A stretch of DNA of 64,000 nt. Origin: Firm-04 sp045600205 (GTDB taxonomy: Bacteria > Bacillota > Clostridia > Oscillospirales > Ruminococcaceae). The DNA is taken from NCBI GenBank assembly GCA_045600205.1, contig JAZRXM010000033.1, forward strand, positions 8,292 through 72,291. Direction: 5' to 3'. The notes below the pieces were generated by a model. The model saw only the letters and a list, made by a program, of their open reading frames with translations. It was not told where the DNA came from and searched no databases. Made by a program: the position numbers and the translations under genes. Shown piece after piece: positions 18,084 to 26,961 of the stretch; the first letter of the stretch is position 1, and each line of letters begins with the position of its first letter.

Positions 18084-19027
18084 CCCCCCTCATCCGTATA
18101 TTTGCCGAGCCATTTGTTGATGAGTTTGTTGCAGATATACATTGCCACAAACAGCACCATACAGATCGCGGAGGCATAGCCCATTTCAAAACGCACCCAG
18201 CCATAGTCGTAAGCATGGGTCATGATGGTGTGGGCAGCATAGTCGGTGCTTGGGAATCCGACCAGATTTCTTGCAACAATATCTGCGGTAAACGCAGAAA
18301 CGATCTGCATGACCGCCGCAAACAGCAGAGAGGGTCCCATGCCCGGAATCGTAATGTAGATCAGTTCCTGAAAACGGTTGCGGATGCCCTCGATCGCACC
18401 AGCCTCGTACTGGCTTTTGTCGATATTCTGGAAACCCGCACGCATCGCCAGAAAGCCTGCGCCCATACTCACCCACAGCTGCACCAGAATCACAACAGGC
18501 AGAATGTAGTTGGAATCGGTGAGCCACTGGATCGCGTGCGTGGTGATGCCCAGATTCATCAGCGTAGAGTTGGCAATGCCGTAGCTGTCACCGGAAAAAA
18601 TCAGCTGCCAGACCGCATAAACGCCCGATGCCATGGACGGCGCGTAGAAAATCAGCGTGAAGATGACCTTGAGCGGACGGGACAGCTCATTGATGAGCCA
18701 TGCGAGCAGAAAACTCAGGATATAGCTGACAGGACCCGTAAACACCGCAAATACAAGTGTCACGCGAATGGATTTGATGAAAATGCTGTCATTCAGAAAC
18801 AGATTATAGAAATTGCTCAATCCGACAAATGTGGGCGGATACTGCACCAGATCGAAGTCGGTCAGCGCAATCGGTAAAGACATAATGACGGGAATGACGG
18901 TGAAAATCAAAAACAGAATCATGAACGGAGCCATCATCAGATAGGCTTCCTTATTCTGTTTGATGCGCAGCCAGAGCTGTCTGCGCTGTTCTTTTTTCGA
19001 TTTCACGCCGATCTGACCTGCGTCCAA
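18077..19027 (-). CDS. Carbohydrate ABC transporter permease, MalF/UgpA type (first pair)
   Basis: 316 residues from a TTG start seven bases after GGAGG. Six membrane helices follow a basic N-terminus. The EAA loop is YEAGAIEGIRNRFQELIYITIP. It lies 18 bases after the binding-protein gene and overlaps the next permease gene, the classic order binding protein, F-type, G-type for CUT1 sugar importers. Confidence 0.93.
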   Translation of the reverse strand: MDAGQIGVKSKKEQRRQLWLRIKQNKEAYLMMAPFMILFLIFTVIPVIMSLPIALTDFDLVQYPPTFVGLSNFYNLFLNDSIFIKSIRVTLVFAVFTGPVSYILSFLLAWLINELSRPLKVIFTLIFYAPSMASGVYAVWQLIFSGDSYGIANSTLMNLGITTHAIQWLTDSNYILPVVILVQLWVSMGAGFLAMRAGFQNIDKSQYEAGAIEGIRNRFQELIYITIPGMGPSLLFAAVMQIVSAFTADIVARNLVGFPSTDYAAHTIMTHAYDYGWVRFEMGYASAICMVLFVAMYICNKLINKWLGKYTDEGGC

Positions 19028-19045
19028 GCCAATGCCTCCTTTGAG

Positions 19046-21958
19046 TTATTCCAGTCCGAGATTCTCGCGTTTGCGCTGGATCTCGTCGTTCATTTCGCTG
19101 TTGTAGTACATCAGGGTATCGCGGGGATTTTCGTTTGCATTGACCGTTTCACGAAACGCATTCATGATGTTGCGCGTCACGGCGTAGGATGCGGGCAAAA
19201 TCGGAATTTCCTCCAAGGATTCCCACTGCGCGTGCAGGGTATCAAATTCTGCCTGCGACCAGTTGAGCTGCGCCAATGTATCAATGTTTGCGGCTTCGTA
19301 GCGACCCATTTGCCCCAAAAGTCCTTCCAGACTCTTTCCGTAGGAAGTCTGTACCTCCGTGGAACTGAACCACTTGACGAATTTCCACGCATTGTCAGGA
19401 TTTTTCACCTTATTGAAGATGATCGCGCCCGAACCGCCCGAATTGGATGCGTGATTCACGATACCGTCTGCCTGTAAGGTACCTGGCATGACGGTGAAAT
19501 CCCATAGACCTTTGATTTCAGGTGCAGCGACCGCAAGCTGATTCGCAAAGCTGTAATTGGCAACCACCAGCGGATACTGCCCCGTGCGGAAATAGCTGTA
19601 TGCGTCATACACCTGCATGAATTTGTAGTCGGTGTAGAAATCCGTCCATTTCTCAAAACACTGAATCGCAGTCACTTCATCGAATTTGGTACGTGTCAGG
19701 TCGTTGGTGTAGTACCCAAGCCCGGATTGCAGCATAAGCGTTGCAAAGGTATGTCCCGATTCGGTTGCAGGCGACACATTTGCAGCGGGAAGGATCAATC
19801 CTGCGCCCAAATGATTTCGCTGAAGCGCAGGCAGCATGGTAATCAAATCGTCCCAAGTCTGCGGCAGCGAGTCAAATCCAAGTTCCGTCAGAATATCCTT
19901 GCGGTAAAACAGCATCGTGTAGCTTTGCGTCAACGGCATACCGTACACGCCGCCGTTGTAGGTATAGGGAACAGTCGCGTTTTTCTGGCATGGTGCGACA
20001 GCTTCTTCGAAATCATCGTATTTGCTGATATCGACAAGCAATCCGCGGCACGCAAGGTTTACGGGAAATTCTCCGCCGAGAAACAGCGCAACATCAGGAC
20101 CTTTTCCCGCAAGCGTTGCTTCTACCACGCCGCCCACCACCAGATTGACCGCCACGGGAATATCAGGATAAAGCTGCGCAAATTCGTTCTCAACGAGTTC
20201 CTTGACGACCAGAGCCTGATCTCTGCCCGAATTGACCCACACATTGATGACGTCCGCATCATCGGTATCGAGATCGGAAAGTGTGGTGTAATCCTCGCCA
20301 AATGAACCGAAAAACGCCTTGATACGGAACCAGAGCTGTTTGAAAAAGCTACCCTTCAAAGTGGAAAATTCCTTGTCGGGTGAGGCGATTTCAATGTAGT
20401 CGATTTCGAGGGGCTGGTCGCGGTAATCGCAGATGAACGTGGAAATCGTGGAAATATTGTCCTTGATCTGCGTCACATACTGCGGAATGCGGCTCGGTTT
20501 GGCAATGCACTTATCCAAAATCACGTACATACGCTGTAAAGCAGCAGCCTCCGAACCAAGCGTACCGGACAGTTCCTCAATGCCGTGCTGCGCGTCTTTC
20601 AACTGCTGCGAAAGTCGCTGAAAATCCGAAAGCAGCGTCGGAATGCTCTCTTCTACGTAATAATCGTTATATTTATCGGGATTGGGACCCGTAATCATCA
20701 GAATCTGCTTGTAACATTCGTTCAGATTGGCAACCGTACCTTCCAATCTGCGCATATAATCTCCGATCTCGCCCGGGATGACCTCCATCGTCAGCGTATG
20801 CGCTTCCCCAGCGGTCAGATAGACGTAAACATCAGCATTTTCGTTTGTTTTCGGAGATGTCAGGCACCAGTCGGTATCGTAGTAAAAGCGCACCTGCCCA
20901 AGCGCATCGCATGGAACTTCACCGTCAATCAGAATACGGCGATTGGAGTAAAACCCGCGCATGACGTCCTGCCGTGCCTTGATACCCAGCTTGTACCAGC
21001 CGTCACCTGAGAGCGCATCTGACGGAATTTCCCATGTAATGGTCTGCCCTGTGTGATCCCAGTTTGCACCGCCAATGGTATTATAGACCATTTTGACAGG
21101 ATCTGCGGGGGAAACGGTATAGCTGTTGTTGTCGTAGGCGGGGTAAAGCGTAGAGGCAGACTTATATTTTGCGGCTTCGCCCTCTAAGCGCACCAGCGTG
21201 GACGGCGTTGCGGCAAGCACCTCCTGTGTTGGTGATTGGTACGCAGGCGCGTCCTTTTTCTGGCAGAAGCAGAGTGATTCGATGCCGATATTCGCCTTGA
21301 CACCACGCAGCGTAACGGTATGTCTGCCCGCCGTAAAATAGAACAGCAGCGGGGTATTGAACAAGCCGTCCTCATCGCAGAGAAAAGCGGTTTGCCACGC
21401 AGGATTTTCAATCTGTGAGGGGCGGATCTGATTGCCGCGGGAGTCGGTTTTGATCTCCGTTTTGTTGACGAAAATCTTGTTGAGGCAAATGCGCTCTGCG
21501 GACTCAAATGGCGTTTCTCCGTCAATTTCAAGGGCAAGCGTGACCTCATTTGAAGGTGATTCCATCGCGTAGTAAGCAAGCTGTGCGCTGTAAATGCCCG
21601 CCTCTGCGACGTTCAGCTCATAAGTGAGCGCACCCTCGGCGGAATTCCAGATCAGCACATGATCTTTCCCATCGAGGCTGCCAACCGAAAAATCGCCGTT
21701 TTGCGCAGTTTTGTAGTCACATCCCTGCAACATGATTTCCGCATCGGGTGCAGGTTCGTTGCAGTATGTGTCAAAATAATCGCTGTATCTGATTTTTTCC
21801 TCGTAACTGAGTGCGTAGAGGTTGTCCGTTTCCGCAGCGGAAGCGGTTTGTGATACACGGAACAGCCCTGCATCTGCGGCAAGAAACACGGACATTGCCG
21901 CTGCAAGAGTCCGACAGAGAAAACGATGATTCAAAAGCAATTCCGCCTTTCTGATCAT
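19046..21958 (-). CDS. Very large extracellular solute-binding protein with carbohydrate-binding-like N-terminus
   Basis: 970 residues, about twice the usual length. A signal peptide (cleavage near SQTASA, res. 40) precedes two beta-rich regions, about 60-245 and 250-415, whose pattern (ISQNGD..., GRHTVTLRGVKAN) resembles CBM6/35-like modules. A helical linker at 420-520 follows. From about 565 to the end lies a family 1 solute-binding domain (VINVWVNSG, then GPDVALFLGGE and WKFVKWFSS). No lipobox is seen, so how it stays at the membrane is unclear. ATG 21958 has only a weak ribosome site; TTG 21934 after AAAGGCGG is possible. It is the first gene of the operon. Confidence 0.88.
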   Translation of the reverse strand: MIRKAELLLNHRFLCRTLAAAMSVFLAADAGLFRVSQTASAAETDNLYALSYEEKIRYSDYFDTYCNEPAPDAEIMLQGCDYKTAQNGDFSVGSLDGKDHVLIWNSAEGALTYELNVAEAGIYSAQLAYYAMESPSNEVTLALEIDGETPFESAERICLNKIFVNKTEIKTDSRGNQIRPSQIENPAWQTAFLCDEDGLFNTPLLFYFTAGRHTVTLRGVKANIGIESLCFCQKKDAPAYQSPTQEVLAATPSTLVRLEGEAAKYKSASTLYPAYDNNSYTVSPADPVKMVYNTIGGANWDHTGQTITWEIPSDALSGDGWYKLGIKARQDVMRGFYSNRRILIDGEVPCDALGQVRFYYDTDWCLTSPKTNENADVYVYLTAGEAHTLTMEVIPGEIGDYMRRLEGTVANLNECYKQILMITGPNPDKYNDYYVEESIPTLLSDFQRLSQQLKDAQHGIEELSGTLGSEAAALQRMYVILDKCIAKPSRIPQYVTQIKDNISTISTFICDYRDQPLEIDYIEIASPDKEFSTLKGSFFKQLWFRIKAFFGSFGEDYTTLSDLDTDDADVINVWVNSGRDQALVVKELVENEFAQLYPDIPVAVNLVVGGVVEATLAGKGPDVALFLGGEFPVNLACRGLLVDISKYDDFEEAVAPCQKNATVPYTYNGGVYGMPLTQSYTMLFYRKDILTELGFDSLPQTWDDLITMLPALQRNHLGAGLILPAANVSPATESGHTFATLMLQSGLGYYTNDLTRTKFDEVTAIQCFEKWTDFYTDYKFMQVYDAYSYFRTGQYPLVVANYSFANQLAVAAPEIKGLWDFTVMPGTLQADGIVNHASNSGGSGAIIFNKVKNPDNAWKFVKWFSSTEVQTSYGKSLEGLLGQMGRYEAANIDTLAQLNWSQAEFDTLHAQWESLEEIPILPASYAVTRNIMNAFRETVNANENPRDTLMYYNSEMNDEIQRKRENLGLE

Positions 21959-22046
21959 TTCTTCGTATCTGCGGCAAATTTTAACGCACCGTAATGTACA
22001 GAACCGCAGAAGGACATAAAAAGCCCATAATAATCTATTCTAAACT

Positions 22047-22075
22047 ATTATAGCAAATCCCGTGAAAATTGTCAA
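22047..22075 (-). promoter_or_regulatory. Strong sigma-A promoter of the carbohydrate operon
   Basis: On the minus strand TTGACA (22075-22070) and TATAAT (22052-22047) match the consensus exactly with a 17-base spacer. The leader to the first gene is about 85 bases; I see no clear operator in it. Confidence 0.88.
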
Positions 22076-22241
22076 GGTATACGGAAGATGTTTCCCAAAG
22101 CGAACATATCCTCGTCACGATTCACAAGCAAATTATATTTTTCTTGCGATTATATGCCAAATTACAACAAAGTTGCGCTTCCGAACAAATATGGACATCG
22201 AATCTGTGTAAATTTGGGCAAAAAAGATTTTGAAAAAACCC

Positions 22242-22269
22242 TTGCATTTTTCAAAATATGTGTTACAAT
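22242..22269 (+). promoter_or_regulatory. Promoter of the ferredoxin gene
   Basis: TTGCAT at 22242-22247 and TACAAT at 22264-22269, 16-base spacer. Confidence 0.7.
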
Positions 22270-22326
22270 AAGAGTACCGAGTTGCAATCTCTGCAAGGCG
22301 GAATCTAGGACGGAGGTACAACAACA

Positions 22327-22497
22327 ATGGCATACATTATTTCTGATGAGTGCATCCAGTGTGGTGCTTGCGCAGATGCTTGCCCCGCTGGTGCAATTTC
22401 CGAAGGTGACGGCAAGTACGTCATCAATGCGGATGCTTGCCTGGATTGCGGCGCATGTGCAGAAAACTGCCCCGTTGGCGCACCCCAGCAGGGCTAA
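22327..22497 (+). CDS. 2[4Fe-4S] ferredoxin
   Basis: 56 residues, too short for many gene finders. It has two classical cluster motifs, CIQCGACADACP and CLDCGACAENCP, spaced as in clostridial ferredoxins, with a pseudo-twofold repeat of the whole chain. It carries electrons at low potential for fermentative enzymes such as pyruvate:ferredoxin oxidoreductase and hydrogenase. GGAGG lies ten bases upstream, and the gene has its own promoter and terminator, as expected for a highly expressed single-gene unit. Confidence 0.97.
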   Translation: MAYIISDECIQCGACADACPAGAISEGDGKYVINADACLDCGACAENCPVGAPQQG

Positions 22498-22526
22498 TCG
22501 CAAATACATAGCCAAAATACGGATTC

Positions 22527-22568
22527 AAAACGGCAGTCTTTTTGAGAAGGCTGCCGTTTCCGTTTTTT
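22527..22568 (+). terminator. Terminator of the ferredoxin gene
   Basis: AAACGGCAG and CTGCCGTTT pair across a 14-base loop; a T6 run follows after CCG. Confidence 0.8.
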
Positions 22569-22593
22569 ATATGACAAAAATCTGCGGTTTGCA

Positions 22594-22622
22594 TTGCATT
22601 TTTCGGAGTTGTGTGCTATAAT
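22594..22622 (+). promoter_or_regulatory. Promoter of trmB
   Basis: TTGCAT at 22594-22599 and TATAAT at 22617-22622, 17-base spacer, with TGC before the -10 box. It lies inside a longer open frame and so fixes the trmB start downstream of it. Confidence 0.75.
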
Positions 22623-22662
22623 AAAAAGGATTATAAGGAAATCTCCAAAAGGAATGAAATTT

Positions 22663-23406
22663 ATGAGAATCAGACACAAAGCATGGGCTAAGCCCGAAAT
22701 TGACGCATCTCCGTTTTGCATGGACAACGCCTTTGCACTGAGAGGGCATTGGCGTGAACAGTTCGCGCGTCCGCAGCAGCCGTTTTACGTGGAACTTGGC
22801 TGCGGAAAAGGCGGCTGGGTATCACAGGCATCCGCGATGCGCCCCGAAAACAACTACCTCGCTCTGGATATCAAAAATGAAATGCTTGCCATGGCAAAGC
22901 GTAAAACAGAGGCAAAATTCGCCGAAATCGGCAGAGAACCCGATAACGTGCGCCTGTCCATTCTCAACATTGAACGCATTTCCGAGGTTCTGACACCCGA
23001 AGATGATGTCAACCGCATTTATATCAATTTCTGCAATCCTTGGCCGAAGCCCTCACACAAAAAGCGTCGTCTGACCCACCCCAGACAGCTCATTCAATAT
23101 CAGGCGATTCTCCACGGTGAACTGCACTTCAAAACCGATGACGATGACCTGTTTCGGGAATCGCTGATCTATTTCGCGGATTGCGGCTGGGAAATTCTCT
23201 ATCAGACCACAGACCTCCACGCCGATGAGCCCGCTGACAACATCCGCACAGAACATGAGCAGATGTTTACCGAGGAAGGCAAAAAAATCAAGTTTCTGAT
23301 TGCAAAACCGCCAAAAGGCGAGCCAAAACTGCCCGAGCAGTATCAGCCGAAGCATTTTGGCGAGGAGCAGGAGGATGATGAACATGGAGAAACACTTTCA
23401 GAGTAA
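22663..23406 (+). CDS. trmB: tRNA (guanine-N7-)-methyltransferase TrmB
   Basis: 247 residues from ATG 22663, nine bases after AAGGA. The N-terminus MRIRHKAWAKPEI matches the family start, so upstream ATGs are not used. The SAM-binding motif is VELGCGKGGWV near residue 42; NFCNPWPKPSHKKRR near 123 and the later acidic GELHFKTDDDDLF are family hallmarks. The enzyme makes m7G46 in tRNA variable loops. The C-terminal tail (about 30 residues, GEEQEDDEHGE) is longer and more acidic than usual. The small downstream gene overlaps by 23 bases. Confidence 0.97.
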   Translation: MRIRHKAWAKPEIDASPFCMDNAFALRGHWREQFARPQQPFYVELGCGKGGWVSQASAMRPENNYLALDIKNEMLAMAKRKTEAKFAEIGREPDNVRLSILNIERISEVLTPEDDVNRIYINFCNPWPKPSHKKRRLTHPRQLIQYQAILHGELHFKTDDDDLFRESLIYFADCGWEILYQTTDLHADEPADNIRTEHEQMFTEEGKKIKFLIAKPPKGEPKLPEQYQPKHFGEEQEDDEHGETLSE

Positions 23407-23614
23407 AGACGGCAAACGCTGGCTAGATGTCGGATTTGAGAGCCGCAGCATTGTCGGCAGCGGCGAGGAAAGACCCTCTGATGTCGTCCCGATTCAGGAG
23501 GGCGCAAGATTGCTCTTTGCCAAAGGCGTGGATAACTGGTGGAAAATCGTACTGGTTGGGCTGACGGCAAGAAAAATCGTGCGTGCGCCGTTCCGTAAAA
23601 GGAAGAAATCATGA
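23384..23614 (+). CDS. Small basic protein of unknown function
   Basis: 76 residues from ATG 23384; earlier ATGs at 23375 and 23378 sit too close to GGAGG. The sequence starts polar (KHFQSKDGKRWLD) and has a short hydrophobic helix near residues 50-62 (WWKIVLVGLTARKIV) and a basic end (RKRKKS). I do not recognise a family. It overlaps trmB by 23 bases and the next frame by four, so it is translated as part of that operon if real. Confidence 0.6.
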   Translation: MEKHFQSKDGKRWLDVGFESRSIVGSGEERPSDVVPIQEGARLLFAKGVDNWWKIVLVGLTARKIVRAPFRKRKKS

Positions 23615-23955
23615 GCCAGCCGCTTTTTTCGGTTGTGATTCCCACCCACAACGAGGAACACTATATCGGAAAATGTTCGGACACGATTGCAAAAGCTGCT
23701 GCGGGATATCCCTGCGGCACCGTGGAAACCATTGTGGTACTGAATCGCCGCTCCGATAAAACCGAAGCAATTGCGAGGAAAAATGCATCAGCAGTATTCG
23801 GAATGCGGGTGCGAAAATTGCAAACGGCAAAATCCTTACGAAAATTTGACCGTTTCGGTGACTGGTATCTCATCCAAAACAGAACGCTGACACACGCTAT
23901 CTTTACGGGCAAAGACCGTAAAGCCGCTGACAGCTTCTACTACGATATTCGATGA
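23611..23955 (+). pseudogene. Glycosyltransferase family 2 remnant with internal deletion
   Basis: 114 codons. The first 60 or so are a normal GT2 start (FSVVIPTHNEEHYIGK, ending VVLNRRSDKTEAIARKN). The last 40 (KFDRFGDWYLIQNR, DRKAADSFYYDIR) read like the extreme C-terminus of such an enzyme. The whole catalytic middle, including the DxD metal site expected near residue 90-100, is missing; complete relatives are about 230 residues. The frame stays open, so this is an in-frame deletion product that cannot be an active transferase. It may be a decaying gene or, less likely, an expressed short protein. Confidence 0.65.
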
Positions 23956-23996
23956 TCTCGAAAATACAGCGTTTGCTGTGAAAGCAAGGAGAGAAA

Positions 23997-25289
23997 ATGG
24001 CAAAATCGATTCTGATTCAAAATGTTCATGCCGTGGATACGGTACGCGATGAAATCTGCGATATCCTGATTGAAACCGGCAAGATCACCCAGATTGCAAG
24101 CAATCTGCACATTTTTGCGGATATTGTGATCGACGGCAGCGGTTTGACCGCACTGCCCGGATTGTTCGATATGCACGTTCATTTCCGTGACCCCGGTCAG
24201 ACGCACAAAGAGGATTTGCAGACAGGCTGCTCGGCAGCTTTGGCAGGCGGTGTCACGGGCGTGCTTTGTATGCCAAATACCACACCTCCCATGGATAACC
24301 CGGCGCAGGTCGCAGAATTCCTCGCAAGAGCCAAGCAAACAGGCGTTGATGTTCATCAGGCAGGCTGCCTGACGGTCGGATTACAGGGTAAGGCTCTGGC
24401 AGACTACGCTTCGCTGAAAGAGGCAGGCGTATCGGCACTTTCCGATGACGGCAGACCCGTTGCAAATGCTGCCCTCATGGAAGAAGCGTTACGTCAGGCA
24501 GACCAAAACCGCCTGCTGATCGTATCACACTGCGAAGATCTGGCAATCATTGATGGCGGCATCATCAACAAGGGTAAGATTTCCGAACAGCTTGGCGTCA
24601 AGGGTATGGACAGACGCTCCGAGGATTCTGTCACACAGCGCGATATTGACCTTGCAATGAAAACGGGCGCACGCCTGCATATCTGCCATGTCAGTACCCG
24701 CGGCAGCGTGGATGCGGTACGAAAAGCCAAGGCAGCAGGCGCAAACGTCACCTGCGAAACCGCTCCGCACTACTTCATGCTGACCGAGGAAAAACTCCTC
24801 TCCCGCGATGCCGATTTCCGCATGAATCCGCCGCTTCGCACCGAAGACGACCGTCTTGCCATCATCGAGGGCATTCTGGATGGCACGATCGACTGCATCA
24901 TCACCGACCACGCGCCGCACGCCGCAAACGAAAAAGCCGATTTTGAAAAGGCTCCCAACGGCGTTGTCGGACTGGAAACCTCTCTGGCGGCAGCCTTGAC
25001 CGCGCTGTATCATACGAAAAAGCTCACATTACAGGACATTGTACGACTGATGTCCGTCACCCCGCGCAGACTGCTGGGCATTCCCAACACCGCCATTACC
25101 CGCGGCGTGGAGGCAAACTTCATCCTTGTGGACACCGAGCGTGAATGGACCGTTGAGCCTGAAAAACTCCATTCCAAATCCCACAACACCGTTTTCAAGG
25201 GCATGGCTCTCAAAGGCAAGCCCGTATTGACAATTTCAGGCGGCGAGATCCGCTTTATGGACGAATCCCTTCAGCCGCAGAGTATATAA
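23997..25289 (+). CDS. pyrC: Dihydroorotase PyrC
   Basis: 430 residues. The zinc ligands of the class I enzyme are present in DMHVHFRDPGQTHKED (His60, His62), and ITDHAPH near residue 302 holds the catalytic Asp. The Cys/His-rich strand LLIVSHCED also fits. The enzyme closes N-carbamoyl-aspartate to dihydroorotate in UMP synthesis. The ATG follows AAGGAG by six bases. Other pyr genes are not nearby, and no pyr attenuator is seen upstream. Spacing to the Lrp gene is 14 bases. Confidence 0.96.
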   Translation: MAKSILIQNVHAVDTVRDEICDILIETGKITQIASNLHIFADIVIDGSGLTALPGLFDMHVHFRDPGQTHKEDLQTGCSAALAGGVTGVLCMPNTTPPMDNPAQVAEFLARAKQTGVDVHQAGCLTVGLQGKALADYASLKEAGVSALSDDGRPVANAALMEEALRQADQNRLLIVSHCEDLAIIDGGIINKGKISEQLGVKGMDRRSEDSVTQRDIDLAMKTGARLHICHVSTRGSVDAVRKAKAAGANVTCETAPHYFMLTEEKLLSRDADFRMNPPLRTEDDRLAIIEGILDGTIDCIITDHAPHAANEKADFEKAPNGVVGLETSLAAALTALYHTKKLTLQDIVRLMSVTPRRLLGIPNTAITRGVEANFILVDTEREWTVEPEKLHSKSHNTVFKGMALKGKPVLTISGGEIRFMDESLQPQSI

Positions 25290-25303
25290 GGAGGAAACCA
25301 ATC

Positions 25304-25780
25304 ATGAAGGAACTTTTGCAGCTTTTGAAACAAAATGCAAGACTCAGCAATGCAGAGCTTGCCGCAATGCTCGGAAAAACCGAGCAGGCAGTCGCCGCCG
25401 AAATTGCCGAACTGGAACAAAAAGGCGTCATTCGCGGTTACAGCGCGATTCTGGATGAAGAACTTGCCGATCATGAGGCAGTTTCCGCCTATATTGAACT
25501 GAAAGTGACCCCGCAGCCTGACTGCGGTTTCGATGAACTGGCAAAGCTGGTCACCTCCTACGAAGAAGTGGAATCCGTTACGCTGATGTCGGGCGGCTAT
25601 GACCTTGGTCTGACCGTAACGGGCTACAGCCTGCGGGATATCGCAGCATTCGTCGCACAGCGTCTTTCCACATTGGACGGCGTATTATCGACCACCACGC
25701 ATTTTGTCCTCAAACGCTACAAGGACAAGGGTATTGCGATTTTAGACGAGCAGCGTGACGAAAGAGGTGTCTATCTTTGA
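25304..25780 (+). CDS. Lrp/AsnC-family transcription regulator
   Basis: 158 residues. The N-terminal winged helix (LLQLLKQNARLSNAELAAMLGKTEQAVAAEIAELEQKGVI, shown here only as a landmark for residues 2-45) is followed by the RAM ligand-binding domain from about 65 (SAYIELKVTP, SGGYDLGLTV). Lrp/AsnC proteins bind amino acids and control their metabolism. The stop codon overlaps the TTG start of the aminotransferase gene, so the two proteins are coupled; the regulator may sense that enzyme's substrate. Confidence 0.93.
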   Translation: MKELLQLLKQNARLSNAELAAMLGKTEQAVAAEIAELEQKGVIRGYSAILDEELADHEAVSAYIELKVTPQPDCGFDELAKLVTSYEEVESVTLMSGGYDLGLTVTGYSLRDIAAFVAQRLSTLDGVLSTTTHFVLKRYKDKGIAILDEQRDERGVYL

Positions 25781-26949
25781 AACCCTATGAACAGATCATG
25801 TCGCAGCGAACACAGGATTTGAAACCCTCCCCGATTCGCCGCTTCTTCGACCTCGCTGAAAACATGGAGGATGTCATCTCTCTGGGTGTCGGCGAGCCGG
25901 ATTTCCGTACCCCGTGGCCGATCCGCTCGGCAGCAATTGCCACACTGGAGCGACAAGCAATTTTCTACGGCGCAAACTCAGGCATTCAGCCGCTGCGCGA
26001 TGAAATCTCCAACTTCATGCGCAGACGCTATCAGCTTGAATACAGCGGCGATAACGAAATTCTCGTGACCGTCGGCGGCTCTGAGGCAGTGGACCTCACA
26101 TTCCGCACGCTGCTGAATCCCGGCGATGAGGTGCTGATTACCGAACCTTGCTTTGTCTGCTACGCGCCGCTGATCGAATTGGCTGATGGCGTTCCTGTAT
26201 CCCTGCCAACCAAGCAGGAGGACGAATTCCGCCTGACTGCCGAATCCCTGCGCAAGGCGATCACCCCGAAAACCAAGCTGCTGATGATGTCGTTCCCGAA
26301 TAATCCGACGGGTGCCATCATGCGCCGCGAGGATTACATCGAAATTGCAAAAGTACTCGAAGGCACCGATATCATGGTGCTTTCCGACGAGATTTATTCC
26401 GAACTGACCTACGGCACCAAACACTGCTCGCCTGCCTCCATTGAGGGTATGCGCGAGCGCACAATTGTTGTCAACGGCTTTTCCAAGGCATTTGCCATGA
26501 CAGGCTGGCGTCTGGGCTGGATGGCTGCACCTGCGCCGATTATCGAGCAGGCACGTAAGATCCACCAGTACGGCATCATGTGCGCCCCGATGATCTCACA
26601 GCGTGCGGCAATCGAAGCGCTGCGCACCTGTGACGGCGAAGTCGAGCGCATGGTGGAGGAATATGACCACCGCCGCCGCTTCATGCTGGAACGCTTCAAC
26701 CAGATGGGTCTTTACTGCTTCCCGCCTGCCGGCGCATTCTATCTGTTCCCGAATATTTCGGCAACAGGCATGGACAGCGAAACGTTCTGCGAACAGCTTT
26801 TGCAGGAAGAACACGTCGCGGTTGTTCCCGGCAGCGCATTTGGCGAAAGCGGCAAGGATAACATCCGCATTTCTTACGCATATTCGCTGAAACATCTGGC
26901 GGAGGCTGCCGACCGTATCGAGCGGTTTATCGCACGGCACAAAAAGTAA
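25777..26949 (+). CDS. PLP-dependent aminotransferase, class I/II (AspB/PatA type)
   Basis: 390 residues from a TTG start in the overlap TTGA with the regulator stop; AGAGGTG lies upstream. The PLP lysine is in NGFSKAFAMTGWRLGW (about residue 237), SFPNNPTGA holds the cofactor Asn, and LSDEIYSELTY the cofactor Asp/Tyr. The substrate-binding Arg is in NIRISYAYS. It probably transaminates aspartate, alanine or aromatic amino acids; the sequence alone does not decide. Lrp-aminotransferase pairs are common in Clostridia and archaea. Confidence 0.93.
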   Translation: MKPYEQIMSQRTQDLKPSPIRRFFDLAENMEDVISLGVGEPDFRTPWPIRSAAIATLERQAIFYGANSGIQPLRDEISNFMRRRYQLEYSGDNEILVTVGGSEAVDLTFRTLLNPGDEVLITEPCFVCYAPLIELADGVPVSLPTKQEDEFRLTAESLRKAITPKTKLLMMSFPNNPTGAIMRREDYIEIAKVLEGTDIMVLSDEIYSELTYGTKHCSPASIEGMRERTIVVNGFSKAFAMTGWRLGWMAAPAPIIEQARKIHQYGIMCAPMISQRAAIEALRTCDGEVERMVEEYDHRRRFMLERFNQMGLYCFPPAGAFYLFPNISATGMDSETFCEQLLQEEHVAVVPGSAFGESGKDNIRISYAYSLKHLAEAADRIERFIARHKK

Positions 26950-26961
26950 AGGAGAATCCTT

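Noticed and set aside
22088..22621. 177-codon open frame enclosing the ferredoxin gene in another frame
   Set aside because: The ferredoxin frame has a full pair of cluster motifs, its own promoter and terminator; the longer frame runs through all of them.
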